This document shows positions 8,212-16,108 of a DNA stretch of 64,000 nucleotides, one piece after another. The number at the start of each line of letters is the position of its first letter. Within the stretch, counting starts at the first letter, position 1. This DNA is from Flavobacterium sp. (GTDB lineage Bacteria; Bacteroidota; Bacteroidia; Flavobacteriales; Flavobacteriaceae): contig NZ_JBCNKR010000004.1 of NCBI RefSeq assembly GCF_039595935.1, forward strand, positions 1,115,001-1,179,000, given 5' to 3'. A program made the translations under genes and the position numbers. Under the pieces are notes generated by a model. That model had not been told where the DNA came from. It did not search any database and saw nothing but the letters and a program-made list of their open reading frames with translations.

Positions 8212-10725
8212 ATGATTAGAGTAATAGTAGTTGGAAACGGCATGGTTGGTTATAAATTTTGTGAAAAATTTGTCGCAAAATCCGGACAGGAAAAATATCA
8301 GGTTACCGTTTTTGGTGAAGAACCAAGACGCGCTTATGATCGTGTTCACTTAAGTGAATATTTTGGTGGAAAAACAGCCGAAAATCTTTCACTCTCAACA
8401 AGTGAATGGTATGCTGAAAACAACATTATTCTCAACACATCTGAATTAATTACAGACATCAATCGTGATCAGAAAACAATTCATACGCACTTAGGCAAAA
8501 CACATACGTACGATTACTTAGTTTTGGCAACTGGATCTTCTGCTTTTGTTCCGCCAATTGAAGGTGTAGAAAAAGAAGGTGTTTTTGTATACAGAACTAT
8601 CGAAGATCTGGATGCAATTATGGCTTACGCTAAAAAAATAAAACAAAAAGGCGCTACCGAAGCTGCAGTTTTAGGCGGAGGATTACTAGGACTTGAAGCC
8701 GCAAAAGCCGTTAGAGATTTAGGATTAAATCCGCATGTTGTAGAATTCGCTCCTCGCCTGATGCCAAGACAATTAGATCAAGGCGCGAGTGATATGCTTC
8801 AGTCAAAAATTGAAGAATTAAATATCGGAATTCATCTTAATAAAGCCACACAATATATTGACGGAAAAGAAAGCATCACCGGAATGATGTTTGCCAACGA
8901 CGAATTACTAAAAGTTGATATGCTAGTTATTTCTGCGGGAATCAAACCTCGTGACGAACTGGCTAGAGTTTCTGGACTAGAAGTTGGCGTAAGAGGCGGA
9001 ATTGTAGTAAACAACAAAATGCAAACCACAGATCCTTCTATTTTTGCGATTGGTGAAGCAGCGCTTTACAATCATAACATTTACGGATTGGTTGCTCCGG
9101 GTTACGAAATGGCTGATGTTGCTACTGAGCAAATCTTAAATGGTGAAAAAACCATGAGAGAAACCATCGATATGTCGACACAATTAAAATTAATTGGTGT
9201 TGAAGTTGCGAGTTTTGGTGATCCTTTTGTCGAAAATGAAAATGTAACCGCCATTATTTACGAAAACAAATTAAGCGGTGTTTATAAAAGAATCAATGTT
9301 ACCAAAGATTCTAAAACCCTTTTAGGCGGAATTTTGGTTGGAGATTCCAGCGATTATAACTCTCTTTTTCAGATTTATAATAATGCAATGGCTCTGCCTG
9401 AAAATCCGGAAGATTTGATTTTAGGTTCACGCGACGGTTCTGAAGGTTCTTCTATGGGAAGCGTTATGGATTTGCCGGATACAGCTGTAATTTGTTCTTG
9501 CGAAAATGTAACGAAAGGTGCAATCTGCTGTAAAATTTTAGACGAAAGCTGTTCTTCACTTTCAGATGTAGTAAAAGCAACTAAAGCAACTTCGGGTTGC
9601 GGTGGCTGCAAACCAATGGTTTCAGATTTGGTAAAAGCGACACAAAAATCTTTAGGAAAAGAAGTTAAAGAGGTTATTTGCGAGCATTTTAGCTACACAC
9701 GTCAGGAATTATTCGATTTGGTAAAAATCAACAGATACGAGAATTTCTATGATGTTCTCGATCATCACGGAAAAGGCGACGGATGCGAAGTCTGCAAACC
9801 TGTTGTTGCTTCCATTTTCTCTAGTATCTACAATGATACAGCAAATAAACATGTCACAACACAAGATACAAACGACAGATTTTTGGCGAATATTCAACGA
9901 AACGGAACTTATTCGGTAGTTCCAAGAGTTGCCGGAGGTGAAATTACTGCCGAAAAACTAATCATAATTGGCGAAGTAGCAAAACAATTCGATTTGTATA
10001 CTAAAATCACAGGCGCACAAAGAGTTGATTTATTCGGAGCACATTTAAGCGACTTGCCAAAAATCTGGAAAGTCTTAATCGACAATGGTTTTGAAAGCGG
10101 TCACGCTTACGGAAAATCGCTTCGTGCTGTAAAAAGCTGCGTTGGAAATGCCTGGTGCCGTTACGGAATGGACGACAGCGCAGGATTTGCCATTGAACTA
10201 GAAAATAGATATAAAGGAATCCGTTCTCCTCATAAACTAAAAGGTGGTGTTTCGGCCTGCATTCGCGAATGTGCCGAAGCTCGAGGAAAAGATTTCGGAT
10301 TAATCGCCGTTGAAGGCGGATGGAATTTATACATCGCGGGAAATGGTGGTGCAAATCCTAAACACGCTGTTTTACTAGCGGAGAAAATCGACAAAGAAAC
10401 CGTAATTAAATATATGGACAGATTCTTAATGTATTACATCCGCACCGCTGGCCCGCTGATTCGAACTTCAACTTGGTTAGAAAAATTAGACGGCGGTTTA
10501 GACTATTTAAAACAAGTAATTATCGAAGACAGTTTAGGAATCTGCGAAACATTAGAAGCCGAAATGCAGACTTTAGTAAACACTTTCGAATGTGAGTGGA
10601 AACAAGTTCTTGAAAAACCAAGATTATTAAAACGTTTCAATCACTTTATAAACTCAGAAGAAAAAGACGACAATGCCGTTTTTGTTCCACTAAGAGATCA
10701 AAAGATGCCAAAAGCTTGGTTGTGA
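8212..10725 (+). CDS. nirB: NADH-dependent assimilatory nitrite reductase, large subunit
   Basis: 837-aa cytosolic enzyme reducing nitrite to ammonium with six electrons from NAD(P)H. Domains in order: FAD/NAD-binding oxidoreductase (GNGMVG at residue 8; LGGGLLGLEAA near 155), BFD-type [2Fe-2S] modules (CSCENV near 428 with GCGGCKP; CEVCKP near 525), a ferredoxin-like half domain, and the siroheme-[4Fe-4S] domain with CVGNAWC (CX5C, about 643) and CIREC (CX3C, about 683). The length is normal for NirB and all ligands are present. The Rieske partner NirD lies 254 bp downstream. The promoter carries the shared 16-bp operator. Confidence 0.96.
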   Translation: MIRVIVVGNGMVGYKFCEKFVAKSGQEKYQVTVFGEEPRRAYDRVHLSEYFGGKTAENLSLSTSEWYAENNIILNTSELITDINRDQKTIHTHLGKTHTYDYLVLATGSSAFVPPIEGVEKEGVFVYRTIEDLDAIMAYAKKIKQKGATEAAVLGGGLLGLEAAKAVRDLGLNPHVVEFAPRLMPRQLDQGASDMLQSKIEELNIGIHLNKATQYIDGKESITGMMFANDELLKVDMLVISAGIKPRDELARVSGLEVGVRGGIVVNNKMQTTDPSIFAIGEAALYNHNIYGLVAPGYEMADVATEQILNGEKTMRETIDMSTQLKLIGVEVASFGDPFVENENVTAIIYENKLSGVYKRINVTKDSKTLLGGILVGDSSDYNSLFQIYNNAMALPENPEDLILGSRDGSEGSSMGSVMDLPDTAVICSCENVTKGAICCKILDESCSSLSDVVKATKATSGCGGCKPMVSDLVKATQKSLGKEVKEVICEHFSYTRQELFDLVKINRYENFYDVLDHHGKGDGCEVCKPVVASIFSSIYNDTANKHVTTQDTNDRFLANIQRNGTYSVVPRVAGGEITAEKLIIIGEVAKQFDLYTKITGAQRVDLFGAHLSDLPKIWKVLIDNGFESGHAYGKSLRAVKSCVGNAWCRYGMDDSAGFAIELENRYKGIRSPHKLKGGVSACIRECAEARGKDFGLIAVEGGWNLYIAGNGGANPKHAVLLAEKIDKETVIKYMDRFLMYYIRTAGPLIRTSTWLEKLDGGLDYLKQVIIEDSLGICETLEAEMQTLVNTFECEWKQVLEKPRLLKRFNHFINSEEKDDNAVFVPLRDQKMPKAWL

Positions 10726-10738
10726 AAAATGTTTTAAT

Positions 10739-10814
10739 CTCGCAAAGACGCAAAGTCGCAGAGTAAAATTATAAAACTTAAGAAAAAAACTTTGCGACTT
10801 AGCGCCTTTGCGAG
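10739..10814. repeat. Inverted repeat, CTCGCAAAG family
   Basis: The arms CTCGCAAAGACGCAAAGTCG and CGACTTAGCGCCTTTGCGAG are complementary with few mismatches. Relatives occur at 25803-25991 and 49271-49458. It is placed just after nirB. Confidence 0.65.
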
Positions 10815-10889
10815 CAATTTCAAATTCAAAAAAAGCGTCTTTATATTAAACCATAAAGCTCCAAAAAAAAAATAAATTAAACGTTTGCT

Positions 10890-10962
10890 GTCCTTCTTAC
10901 CCTCTTTTTTACTGCGCCATCAAATCTCTCTTGAATGTAAAAAGAGGGCTAAGAAACAGGAA
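10890..10962. other. Long hairpin between nirB and nirD
   Basis: The arm TACCCTCTTTTTTAC (about 10898-10912) pairs with GTAAAAAGAGGGCTA (about 10937-10951), and pairing extends outward with gaps (TCCT and AGGA). It is transcribed if nirB and nirD form one unit. It ends about 18 nt before nirD, so it could affect nirD translation or processing; it might equally be another interspersed repeat. Confidence 0.45.
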
Positions 10963-10979
10963 ATCAAAACTCAATCAAA

Positions 10980-11357
10980 ATGGAAGAAATCTTAAATCAA
11001 TACGAAACAGTTCACGCGAGCGATGCAACAATTTGGTTCAAAGCAGGTAAAGTTGAAGATTTCCCGACCAACCGAGGCGGATGCATCAAATACAAAAACA
11101 AACAAATCGCCATTTTCAATTTCACACGAAGAAACGAATGGTATGCTTGCCAAAACGCCTGTCCACACAAAATGGAAATGGTACTTTCAAGAGGAATGAC
11201 AGGTTCTGCAGACGATATTCCGAAAATTGCGTGTCCAATGCATAAAAAGACTTTTTCGCTTGTAGATGGCTCAAACCTGAACGGCGACGATTTTAAAATT
11301 GCGACGTATCCCGTTAAGATTGTAGAAGATGAAGTTTTTGTTGGGTTTTTAGATTAG
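10980..11357 (+). CDS. nirD: Assimilatory nitrite reductase, Rieske small subunit
   Basis: 125-aa Rieske [2Fe-2S] protein, small subunit of the NADH nitrite reductase. The ligands are Cys61 and His63 (CPH) and Cys85 and His88 (CPMH). The segment between them is normal for NirD-type Rieske proteins, with AFxxGS replaced by KKTFSLVDG. It lies downstream of nirB, separated by a repeat and a hairpin. It is a single domain with no signal peptide, so it is cytosolic. Confidence 0.93.
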   Translation: MEEILNQYETVHASDATIWFKAGKVEDFPTNRGGCIKYKNKQIAIFNFTRRNEWYACQNACPHKMEMVLSRGMTGSADDIPKIACPMHKKTFSLVDGSNLNGDDFKIATYPVKIVEDEVFVGFLD

Positions 11358-11382
11358 TTTACACAAAGCAATACACCCAATC

Positions 11383-11486
11383 TTGTCATTTCGACGAAGG
11401 AGAAATCTGCGCAAGTAACTCCGTAATCTAAATCGTCAATCTTTGTAGAGCTACTTGCGCAGATTTCTCCTTCGTCAAAATGACAA
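11383..11486. repeat. Large dispersed palindrome, TTGTCAT family, copy 3
   Basis: Starts TTGTCATTTCGACGAAGGAG and ends CTCCTTCGTCAAAATGACAA. The inner arm block GACGAAGGAGAAATCTGCGC differs from copies 1 and 2, but the opposite arm carries the matching changes (GCGCAGATTTCTCCTTCGTC). It sits between nirD and DUF4202. Confidence 0.85.
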
Positions 11487-11624
11487 AAATGACGTGCTGT
11501 ACTATGTGAATATATGCAAGTGAAACACCTTTAACCACAAACAAATATATGTTTCTATGTGTTAAAAAAAAGTACCCGCAAAAACTTAATTCCGTATCTT
11601 TGAAATCTATTATCAAACCAAAAA

Positions 11625-12209
11625 ATGACTACACCTTTCCAAAAAGCAAGCGAATGGATTGATGCTGAAAACGCTCAGGATCCAAACATCGAAACCGACC
11701 AAAACAAAGAATATCCAAAAGAATTATTGTATTCTGACAGGATGTACAAAAAACTGATGGAGTTTGAGCCGAATGCATCCGAAGAAATTCAAATTGCCTC
11801 AAAAGCTCAGCACATCTGCCGTTGGAAGGTTGCCCGCGAATCTTACCCAATGGATCGTGTTGGTTATTTGAAATGGAGAGAAGAATTAAAAAAATTCCAC
11901 GCAAAAACTACTGCAGAAATTTTGGTAAAAGCTGGTTACGATCAAGCATTTATAGATCGTGTTTCCTTTTTAATTGAAAAGAAACTGCTAAAAAAAGATG
12001 CAGAAACTCAATTATTAGAAGATGTAATTTGTCTGGTGTTTTTAGAATATTACTTAGAACCTTTCGTTCACAAACACGACGAAGAAAAACTAAAAAATAT
12101 CATCAAGAAAACCTGGGATAAAATGTCTGATAAAGGACACCAGGAAGCCTTAAAAATCAATTATTCTGAAGAAAACTTAAATCTCATAAAAGCTTCTTTG
12201 GGATTGTAA
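11625..12209 (+). CDS. DUF4202 domain-containing protein
   Basis: 194-aa soluble, largely helical protein of the DUF4202 family. Typical segments are FQKASEWIDAENAQDPN near the N-terminus, AQHICRWKVARESYPMDRVG and LEDVICLVFLEYYLEPF. His and Asp residues in these blocks recall HD-like helical enzymes, but no function is known to me. It sits between nirD and the nitrate-type sensor kinase gene (9-nt gap to the latter), which suggests a link to nitrogen control. Confidence 0.88.
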   Translation: MTTPFQKASEWIDAENAQDPNIETDQNKEYPKELLYSDRMYKKLMEFEPNASEEIQIASKAQHICRWKVARESYPMDRVGYLKWREELKKFHAKTTAEILVKAGYDQAFIDRVSFLIEKKLLKKDAETQLLEDVICLVFLEYYLEPFVHKHDEEKLKNIIKKTWDKMSDKGHQEALKINYSEENLNLIKASLGL

Positions 12210-12218
12210 ACTGATTAT

Positions 12219-14030
12219 ATGAAGAAAAGCAATCAGGAAGCTGCAGACAAAATCACATTCAAAAATTTACGCCGATTGTATTTTTTTGCACTTCTTACTA
12301 TTGCCTTAACCATAATCATTAGTCAGGTTTTAGTACAATATAACCTGAACCAACAGTTAAGCGATTCTAAAATCATTAACTTTTCAGGAAAACAGCGAAT
12401 GCTGAGTCAGAAAATCGTAAAGGAAGTTCTGATTTTGCATTACGTTTCTGATACCGCTTCTGCTAAACAAATATCACATTTAGAAGAAGTTTTAGCACTT
12501 TGGAAAAAGAACCAAAATGCACTCGAAAACGGAAATGACAGTCTGGCTTTTCCAAAAGAAAAATCAGAAACACTTGCTAAATTATATCTGGAAATCAACC
12601 CGATTTTCAATAAAATTGCGCAGACAACCAATGTTTTTCTGTCTAATTTAAAACAGAAAAAACAGCCTTCAGAAAATCAAAAACTGGTACAGATTATTTT
12701 AGAAAACGAAGGTTCTTTTCTTTCTAAAATGAATCAAATTGTAACGCAATACGATCTGGAAGCGCACGAAAAAGTAACTGAACAGCGTAAAATAGAATAT
12801 TGGATTTTTGGTTTTACTTTGCTGGTTTTACTTTTAGAATTTTTCTTCATTTTTAAACCAACCAACAAGAAAATCGAAAAGTTAATCGCCAAGCTTTTAT
12901 CTTCTGAAAAGAAAGCTTTAAAACTGGCATACGACACAGAAATTCTAAGTGAAATAAAAGAAAACTCCGTAAAAGAACTCAAATCGCTCAATTATGCAAT
13001 GGAAAATACTTTATTGTATTGTCGAATTGCACCCGATGGTTCTATTATTCATATTGGAGAAAAATTTGCCAAACTGCTCAATTACACCAAATTCTCATCA
13101 AACAAAAAATTCTCTGAAGTTTTAACTGTTGACGAAAAAGAACAGGTAAATTTTGACCGCCTGATTTTCGAAAAACAACGAAGCGGCTGGCAGGGCGAAA
13201 TCTATATTTTAAACAAAGAAGATCAAACGATCTGGCTCGATTTATCGATGGTTCCCGTAATGATCAAAAAAGACGAACTGGAACTTTTGATTGTTTGTTT
13301 CAACATTACCGAACGTAAAAAAGCACAGCGAGAAGTTGAACGTTTAAATCTCGAAAACACTACAGAAAAAATCAATCAGCAAAAGATTATATCGAGTAAA
13401 ATTGTTGAAAATCAAGAAAATGAACAAAACCGAATAGCTAAAGAAATTCACGACGGAATTGGTCAAATGCTTACCGGATTAAAATTTAGTCTGGAAAGCA
13501 TCAATCTGGATGACAGAGAAAAATCCGAACAAAAAATTGAGTATTTAAAGAAACTTTCGCTTGACATTATAAAAGGTGTCCGCACGGCCACTTTCAACCT
13601 AATGCCGCCTGAATTAAGTGATCACGGAATTGTTTCTTCTTTGGCAAAACTTACGCAGGAACTTTCTAAACTTACCGGAAAAGAAATCCTTTTTTATAAC
13701 AAAACCGATTTTGACCAGCGTTTAGATTCGTTAATAGAAATCAATATTTATCGTCTGACTCAGGAAGCCATTAACAACGCTATTAAATATGCTGAATCTT
13801 CGCATATTATTGTACAGCTTTCACACAGCGAATCTCTGTTAAGCATTATTATTGATGATAACGGAAAAGGTTTTGACATTCATTCCGTCGACAAAAAACG
13901 CAACAGCGAATCCGGAATGGGACTTCTATTTATGAAAGAAAGAATCCAATACATTAATGGGCGTGTTTTCATTAACTCAATCCCGGGCGAAGGAACGAGA
14001 ATTACTTTTAATATTCCTATTCTTAAATAG
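12219..14030 (+). CDS. NarX-like sensor histidine kinase with PilJ-type sensor and PAS domain
   Basis: 603-aa inner-membrane kinase. A first transmembrane helix (about residues 19-38) is followed by a periplasmic four-helix PilJ/NarX-type domain with INFSGKQRMLSQKIVKEV, comparable to the nitrate-binding P-box of NarX/NarQ. A second helix lies at about 193-214, then a PAS domain (about 260-370), a HisKA_3 dimerisation helix with His411 in KEIHDGIGQML, and an ATPase domain (N box QEAINNAIKYA, G1 IDDNGKGFD, G2 SGMGLLFMKERI). It begins 9 nt after DUF4202. The likely signal is nitrate or nitrite, and the partner is the NarL-type regulator at 14922. Confidence 0.9.
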   Translation: MKKSNQEAADKITFKNLRRLYFFALLTIALTIIISQVLVQYNLNQQLSDSKIINFSGKQRMLSQKIVKEVLILHYVSDTASAKQISHLEEVLALWKKNQNALENGNDSLAFPKEKSETLAKLYLEINPIFNKIAQTTNVFLSNLKQKKQPSENQKLVQIILENEGSFLSKMNQIVTQYDLEAHEKVTEQRKIEYWIFGFTLLVLLLEFFFIFKPTNKKIEKLIAKLLSSEKKALKLAYDTEILSEIKENSVKELKSLNYAMENTLLYCRIAPDGSIIHIGEKFAKLLNYTKFSSNKKFSEVLTVDEKEQVNFDRLIFEKQRSGWQGEIYILNKEDQTIWLDLSMVPVMIKKDELELLIVCFNITERKKAQREVERLNLENTTEKINQQKIISSKIVENQENEQNRIAKEIHDGIGQMLTGLKFSLESINLDDREKSEQKIEYLKKLSLDIIKGVRTATFNLMPPELSDHGIVSSLAKLTQELSKLTGKEILFYNKTDFDQRLDSLIEINIYRLTQEAINNAIKYAESSHIIVQLSHSESLLSIIIDDNGKGFDIHSVDKKRNSESGMGLLFMKERIQYINGRVFINSIPGEGTRITFNIPILK

Positions 14031-14250
14031 AAATTCCAATTTTTTAAATTCCAAATTCCAAACACTTTACGGTTAGAAAACTTTGTCAAAGTTTTAAACT
14101 TTGACAAAGTTCCACGTATTTTTGTCAGGCTGAGCGAAGTCGAAGCCCACGCAAAGAAACTCCGCAAACATTATCCAATTAATTGGGGCGAGCCAGTATT
14201 AGAAAAAGTGGGCTATCAAACTTTGTCTATATTCGCCCACTTTCCCTAAT

Positions 14251-14303
14251 GCTGTCGGGCTATCCGCGCTACTTCGGTAGCTTGCTCCTATCCCTCTCGC
14301 GAG
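14251..14303. repeat. GC-rich interspersed repeat, second copy
   Basis: Contains GCTGTCGGGCTATCCGCGCT, CTTCGGTAGCTTGCTCC and CTATCCCTCTCGCGAG. It resembles the block at 1466-1556 and stands out by its G+C from its neighbours. Confidence 0.5.
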
Positions 14304-14358
14304 CAGACGTTTTCAGAAGAAAATTTATTTTATATCGTAACTCATAGCAAAAACAATT

Positions 14359-14488
14359 CAATTGCCTCAAGCTTTAGCTGGAGGTAAACAAGCAAGCATC
14401 ACAAAAGGCTTTAGCCAAACTTATGCATTTGGCTAAAGCCCTAACTGTTTTATCTACCAAAACCTCCAGCTAAAACTGGAGGGAATTG
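14359..14488. repeat. CCTCCAGCTTTAGCTGGAGG repeat, copy 1
   Basis: The outer arms CAATTGCCTCAAGCTTTAGC and GGAGGGAATTG enclose an inner inverted pair AAAGGCTTTAGCCAAAC and TTGGCTAAAGCC. The same nested design recurs at 47769-47948. Confidence 0.7.
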
Positions 14489-14530
14489 AAAACCAAATTT
14501 TCACATAAACATGCAAAACCATTCACAATC

Positions 14531-14634
14531 TTGTCATCCTGAGGAAAGAAGGATCTTCGCAAGAAACTCAACAATCAAAATCGACAACCTTTGTCGAGCT
14601 ACTTACAAAGATCCTTCTTTCCTCAGGATGACAA
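14531..14634. repeat. Large dispersed palindrome, TTGTCAT family, copy 4
   Basis: Starts TTGTCATCCTGAGGAAAGAA and ends TTCTTTCCTCAGGATGACAA. Compared with copy 2, one arm has GGAAAG for GGAACG and the other has CTTTCC for CGTTCC, a paired change. Confidence 0.85.
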
Positions 14635-14672
14635 ACTGAACAAAAAAAACTTTGACAAAGTTCCACGCATTC

Positions 14673-14766
14673 TTGTCAGGCTGAGCGAAGTCGAAGCCCA
14701 CACAATCTTAATAGACAATCTTTGTAGAGCTACTTATGTGGGCTTCGACTTCGCTCAGCCTGACAA
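14673..14766. repeat. Large dispersed palindrome, TTGTCAT family, copy 5
   Basis: Starts TTGTCAGGCTGAGCGAAGTC and ends GACTTCGCTCAGCCTGACAA. The arms are much changed from copies 1-4 yet remain complementary to each other. It is preceded by CTTTGACAAAGTTCCACGCA, which also precedes the half copy at 14121. Confidence 0.85.
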
Positions 14767-14854
14767 TACTATATCTAGTTCGAGTTTAATTTTCTAATGA
14801 TTTTTTAATCTTGTCATTTGGAATTTAAGAAAATTGGAATTTAAAATAAAAAAG

Positions 14855-14893
14855 TACGTATATTAGCATCTTCGTTATAGATGAATATACGTA
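14855..14893. promoter_or_regulatory. 10-bp inverted repeat before the response regulator
   Basis: TACGTATATT (14855-14864) and AATATACGTA (14884-14893) are exact reverse complements 19 nt apart. Each contains the TACGTA half-site seen in the operators of the nitrate genes. The start codon of the regulator is at 14922. Confidence 0.4.
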
Positions 14894-14921
14894 AAAAACC
14901 AGAATCTAAATTAAGTAAATT

Positions 14922-15581
14922 ATGAGTAGTATCATTCGTGTAGTGCTGACTGATGACCATGTTTTTGTTCGAGACGGAATCAAATCTTTATTGGAAAATG
15001 AAGCAAACATTGAGGTTGTAGGCGAAGCAATCGATGGTGCTGATGCACTTGAAGTAGTTGCGGAGACTAAACCCGATTTACTTATTGCTGATATTCGTAT
15101 GCCCAATATGACGGGTATCGAATTAGTAGAAAAACTTAGAAGCGAAAACAATCCTGTAAAAATCATTATGCTTTCGATGCACGAATCGGAGGAATACGTA
15201 TTGAAATCTATCAAAGCGGGTGCGGATGGTTATTTACTAAAAGGTTCATCAAAAGAAGAATTTTTAAAAGCACTACACAGCGTTTCTGCTGGCGGAAAAT
15301 ATTTCAGCGGAGACATTTCTTCTATCTTAATTGGTCAATTAACAAATCCTTCCAATTCATTAGAACCTAAACAAAATTTAGGCGACGAAATGATGATTAC
15401 CAAAAGAGAAAAAGAAATCCTGACGCTTTTATTATCGGGAAAAGGAAATAAAGAAATCGCCGAAGCTCTTGACATCAGCAAACGAACTGCCGAAGTTCAC
15501 CGTTTTAACCTGATGAAAAAACTAAAAGTGAAAAATTTGATGGAGCTTTCTAACAAAGCTGCTGAATATTCCTTAATCTAA
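14922..15581 (+). CDS. NarL/FixJ-type response regulator
   Basis: 219-aa two-component regulator. The receiver domain (1-125) has the acidic pair Asp11-Asp12, the phospho-acceptor Asp57 (LLIADIRMP), the switch Ser (IIMLSMHES) and Lys (GYLLKGSS). The C-terminal LuxR-type helix-turn-helix reads ITKREKEILTLLLSGKGNKE and ends with TAEVHRFNLMKKL. It is the natural partner of the HisKA_3 kinase at 12219, although 891 bp of repeats lie between them. The predicted role is nitrate- or nitrite-dependent control of neighbouring genes. Confidence 0.93.
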   Translation: MSSIIRVVLTDDHVFVRDGIKSLLENEANIEVVGEAIDGADALEVVAETKPDLLIADIRMPNMTGIELVEKLRSENNPVKIIMLSMHESEEYVLKSIKAGADGYLLKGSSKEEFLKALHSVSAGGKYFSGDISSILIGQLTNPSNSLEPKQNLGDEMMITKREKEILTLLLSGKGNKEIAEALDISKRTAEVHRFNLMKKLKVKNLMELSNKAAEYSLI

Positions 15582-15588
15582 GATTTAA

Positions 15589-16014
15589 ATGAAAAAACTG
15601 CTACAATATACCTTTGCAATTTTCATTTTAAGTTTAAATATCTATTCTCAACAATATTCTGATTCAATTACTAAAAATTGGAAACTCTTTACGCTAAAAC
15701 ATAGTGAAGAAGCTATTGTTTTAGATTATATTCCAAACTCAGCTCTTTGTGGAACTCTTGCATTTGCTTCAATAACAATTGTAAAAACAACAAAAGGAGA
15801 AACCTTTAGAGCTTTGGATTTGTGCAATTCAGAAAAATATGCAATTAACGAAACCATTAATGTAATTCCCGAAAAGGCACCTTCATTTAATGTCATATTT
15901 CCTTCAAAACATATAATTGTTTCAGAAAATAAAAAAGAGATTGTTCAAGATATTAATTATGATGAAACTATTTTAAAAACCACTTGGGCAAGAATTGAAA
16001 GAAGAAAAAAATAA
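15589..16014 (+). CDS. Small secreted protein of unknown function
   Basis: 141-aa protein with a clear signal peptide (MKKLLQYTFAIFILSLNIYS, probable cleavage before QQYS). I do not recognise the mature part. It has two Cys residues (SALCGTLAF and LDLCNSEKY) that might form a disulfide, and a beta-rich pattern. It starts 7 nt after the response regulator and its stop is directly followed by an operator-like 16-mer, so it is probably co-transcribed with the regulator. Confidence 0.75.
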   Translation: MKKLLQYTFAIFILSLNIYSQQYSDSITKNWKLFTLKHSEEAIVLDYIPNSALCGTLAFASITIVKTTKGETFRALDLCNSEKYAINETINVIPEKAPSFNVIFPSKHIIVSENKKEIVQDINYDETILKTTWARIERRKK

Positions 16015-16015
16015 T

Positions 16016-16031
16016 TAAGTATAAATACGTA
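16016..16031. promoter_or_regulatory. Upstream copy of the 16-bp nitrate operator
   Basis: TAAGTATAAATACGTA fits TAmGTA-N4-TACkTA with no mismatch. It lies 1 nt after the preceding stop codon and 78 bp before the NarK-like start, upstream of a second site at 16069. Confidence 0.6.
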
Positions 16032-16068
16032 ATTATTTTTCAAAAACTGCGTTTTAGCATCTTTTTAC

Positions 16069-16090
16069 TAAGTTATAGTACTTATTTTTA
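16069..16090 (+). promoter_or_regulatory. narK promoter with operator overlapping the -7 box
   Basis: TAAGTTATAGTACTTA (16069-16084, one mismatch) overlaps by two bases a -7-like box TATTTTTA (16083-16090). This is the same arrangement as at nirB, with the start codon at 16109. Confidence 0.55.
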
Positions 16091-16108
16091 CATAAAAATA
16101 TAAGTACT

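Larger units (their letters stand above)
14031..14921. other. 891-bp gene-free stretch packed with repeats
   Basis: No convincing coding sequence lies between the kinase and its response regulator. The stretch holds a half copy of the TTGTCA family (14121-14165), a GC-rich repeat (14251-14303), a CCTCCAGC/GGCTTTAGCC palindrome (14359-14488), two full TTGTCA palindromes (14531-14634 and 14673-14766), and the promoter region of the response regulator. Confidence 0.7.

Noticed and set aside
14591..14797. 68-codon open frame between kinase and regulator
   Set aside because: It is formed by two palindromic repeats; the protein would be read from repeat arms.
14031..14921. Insertion sequence between the sensor kinase and its regulator
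   Set aside because: There is no transposase frame; the stretch is made of several different short palindromic repeats.
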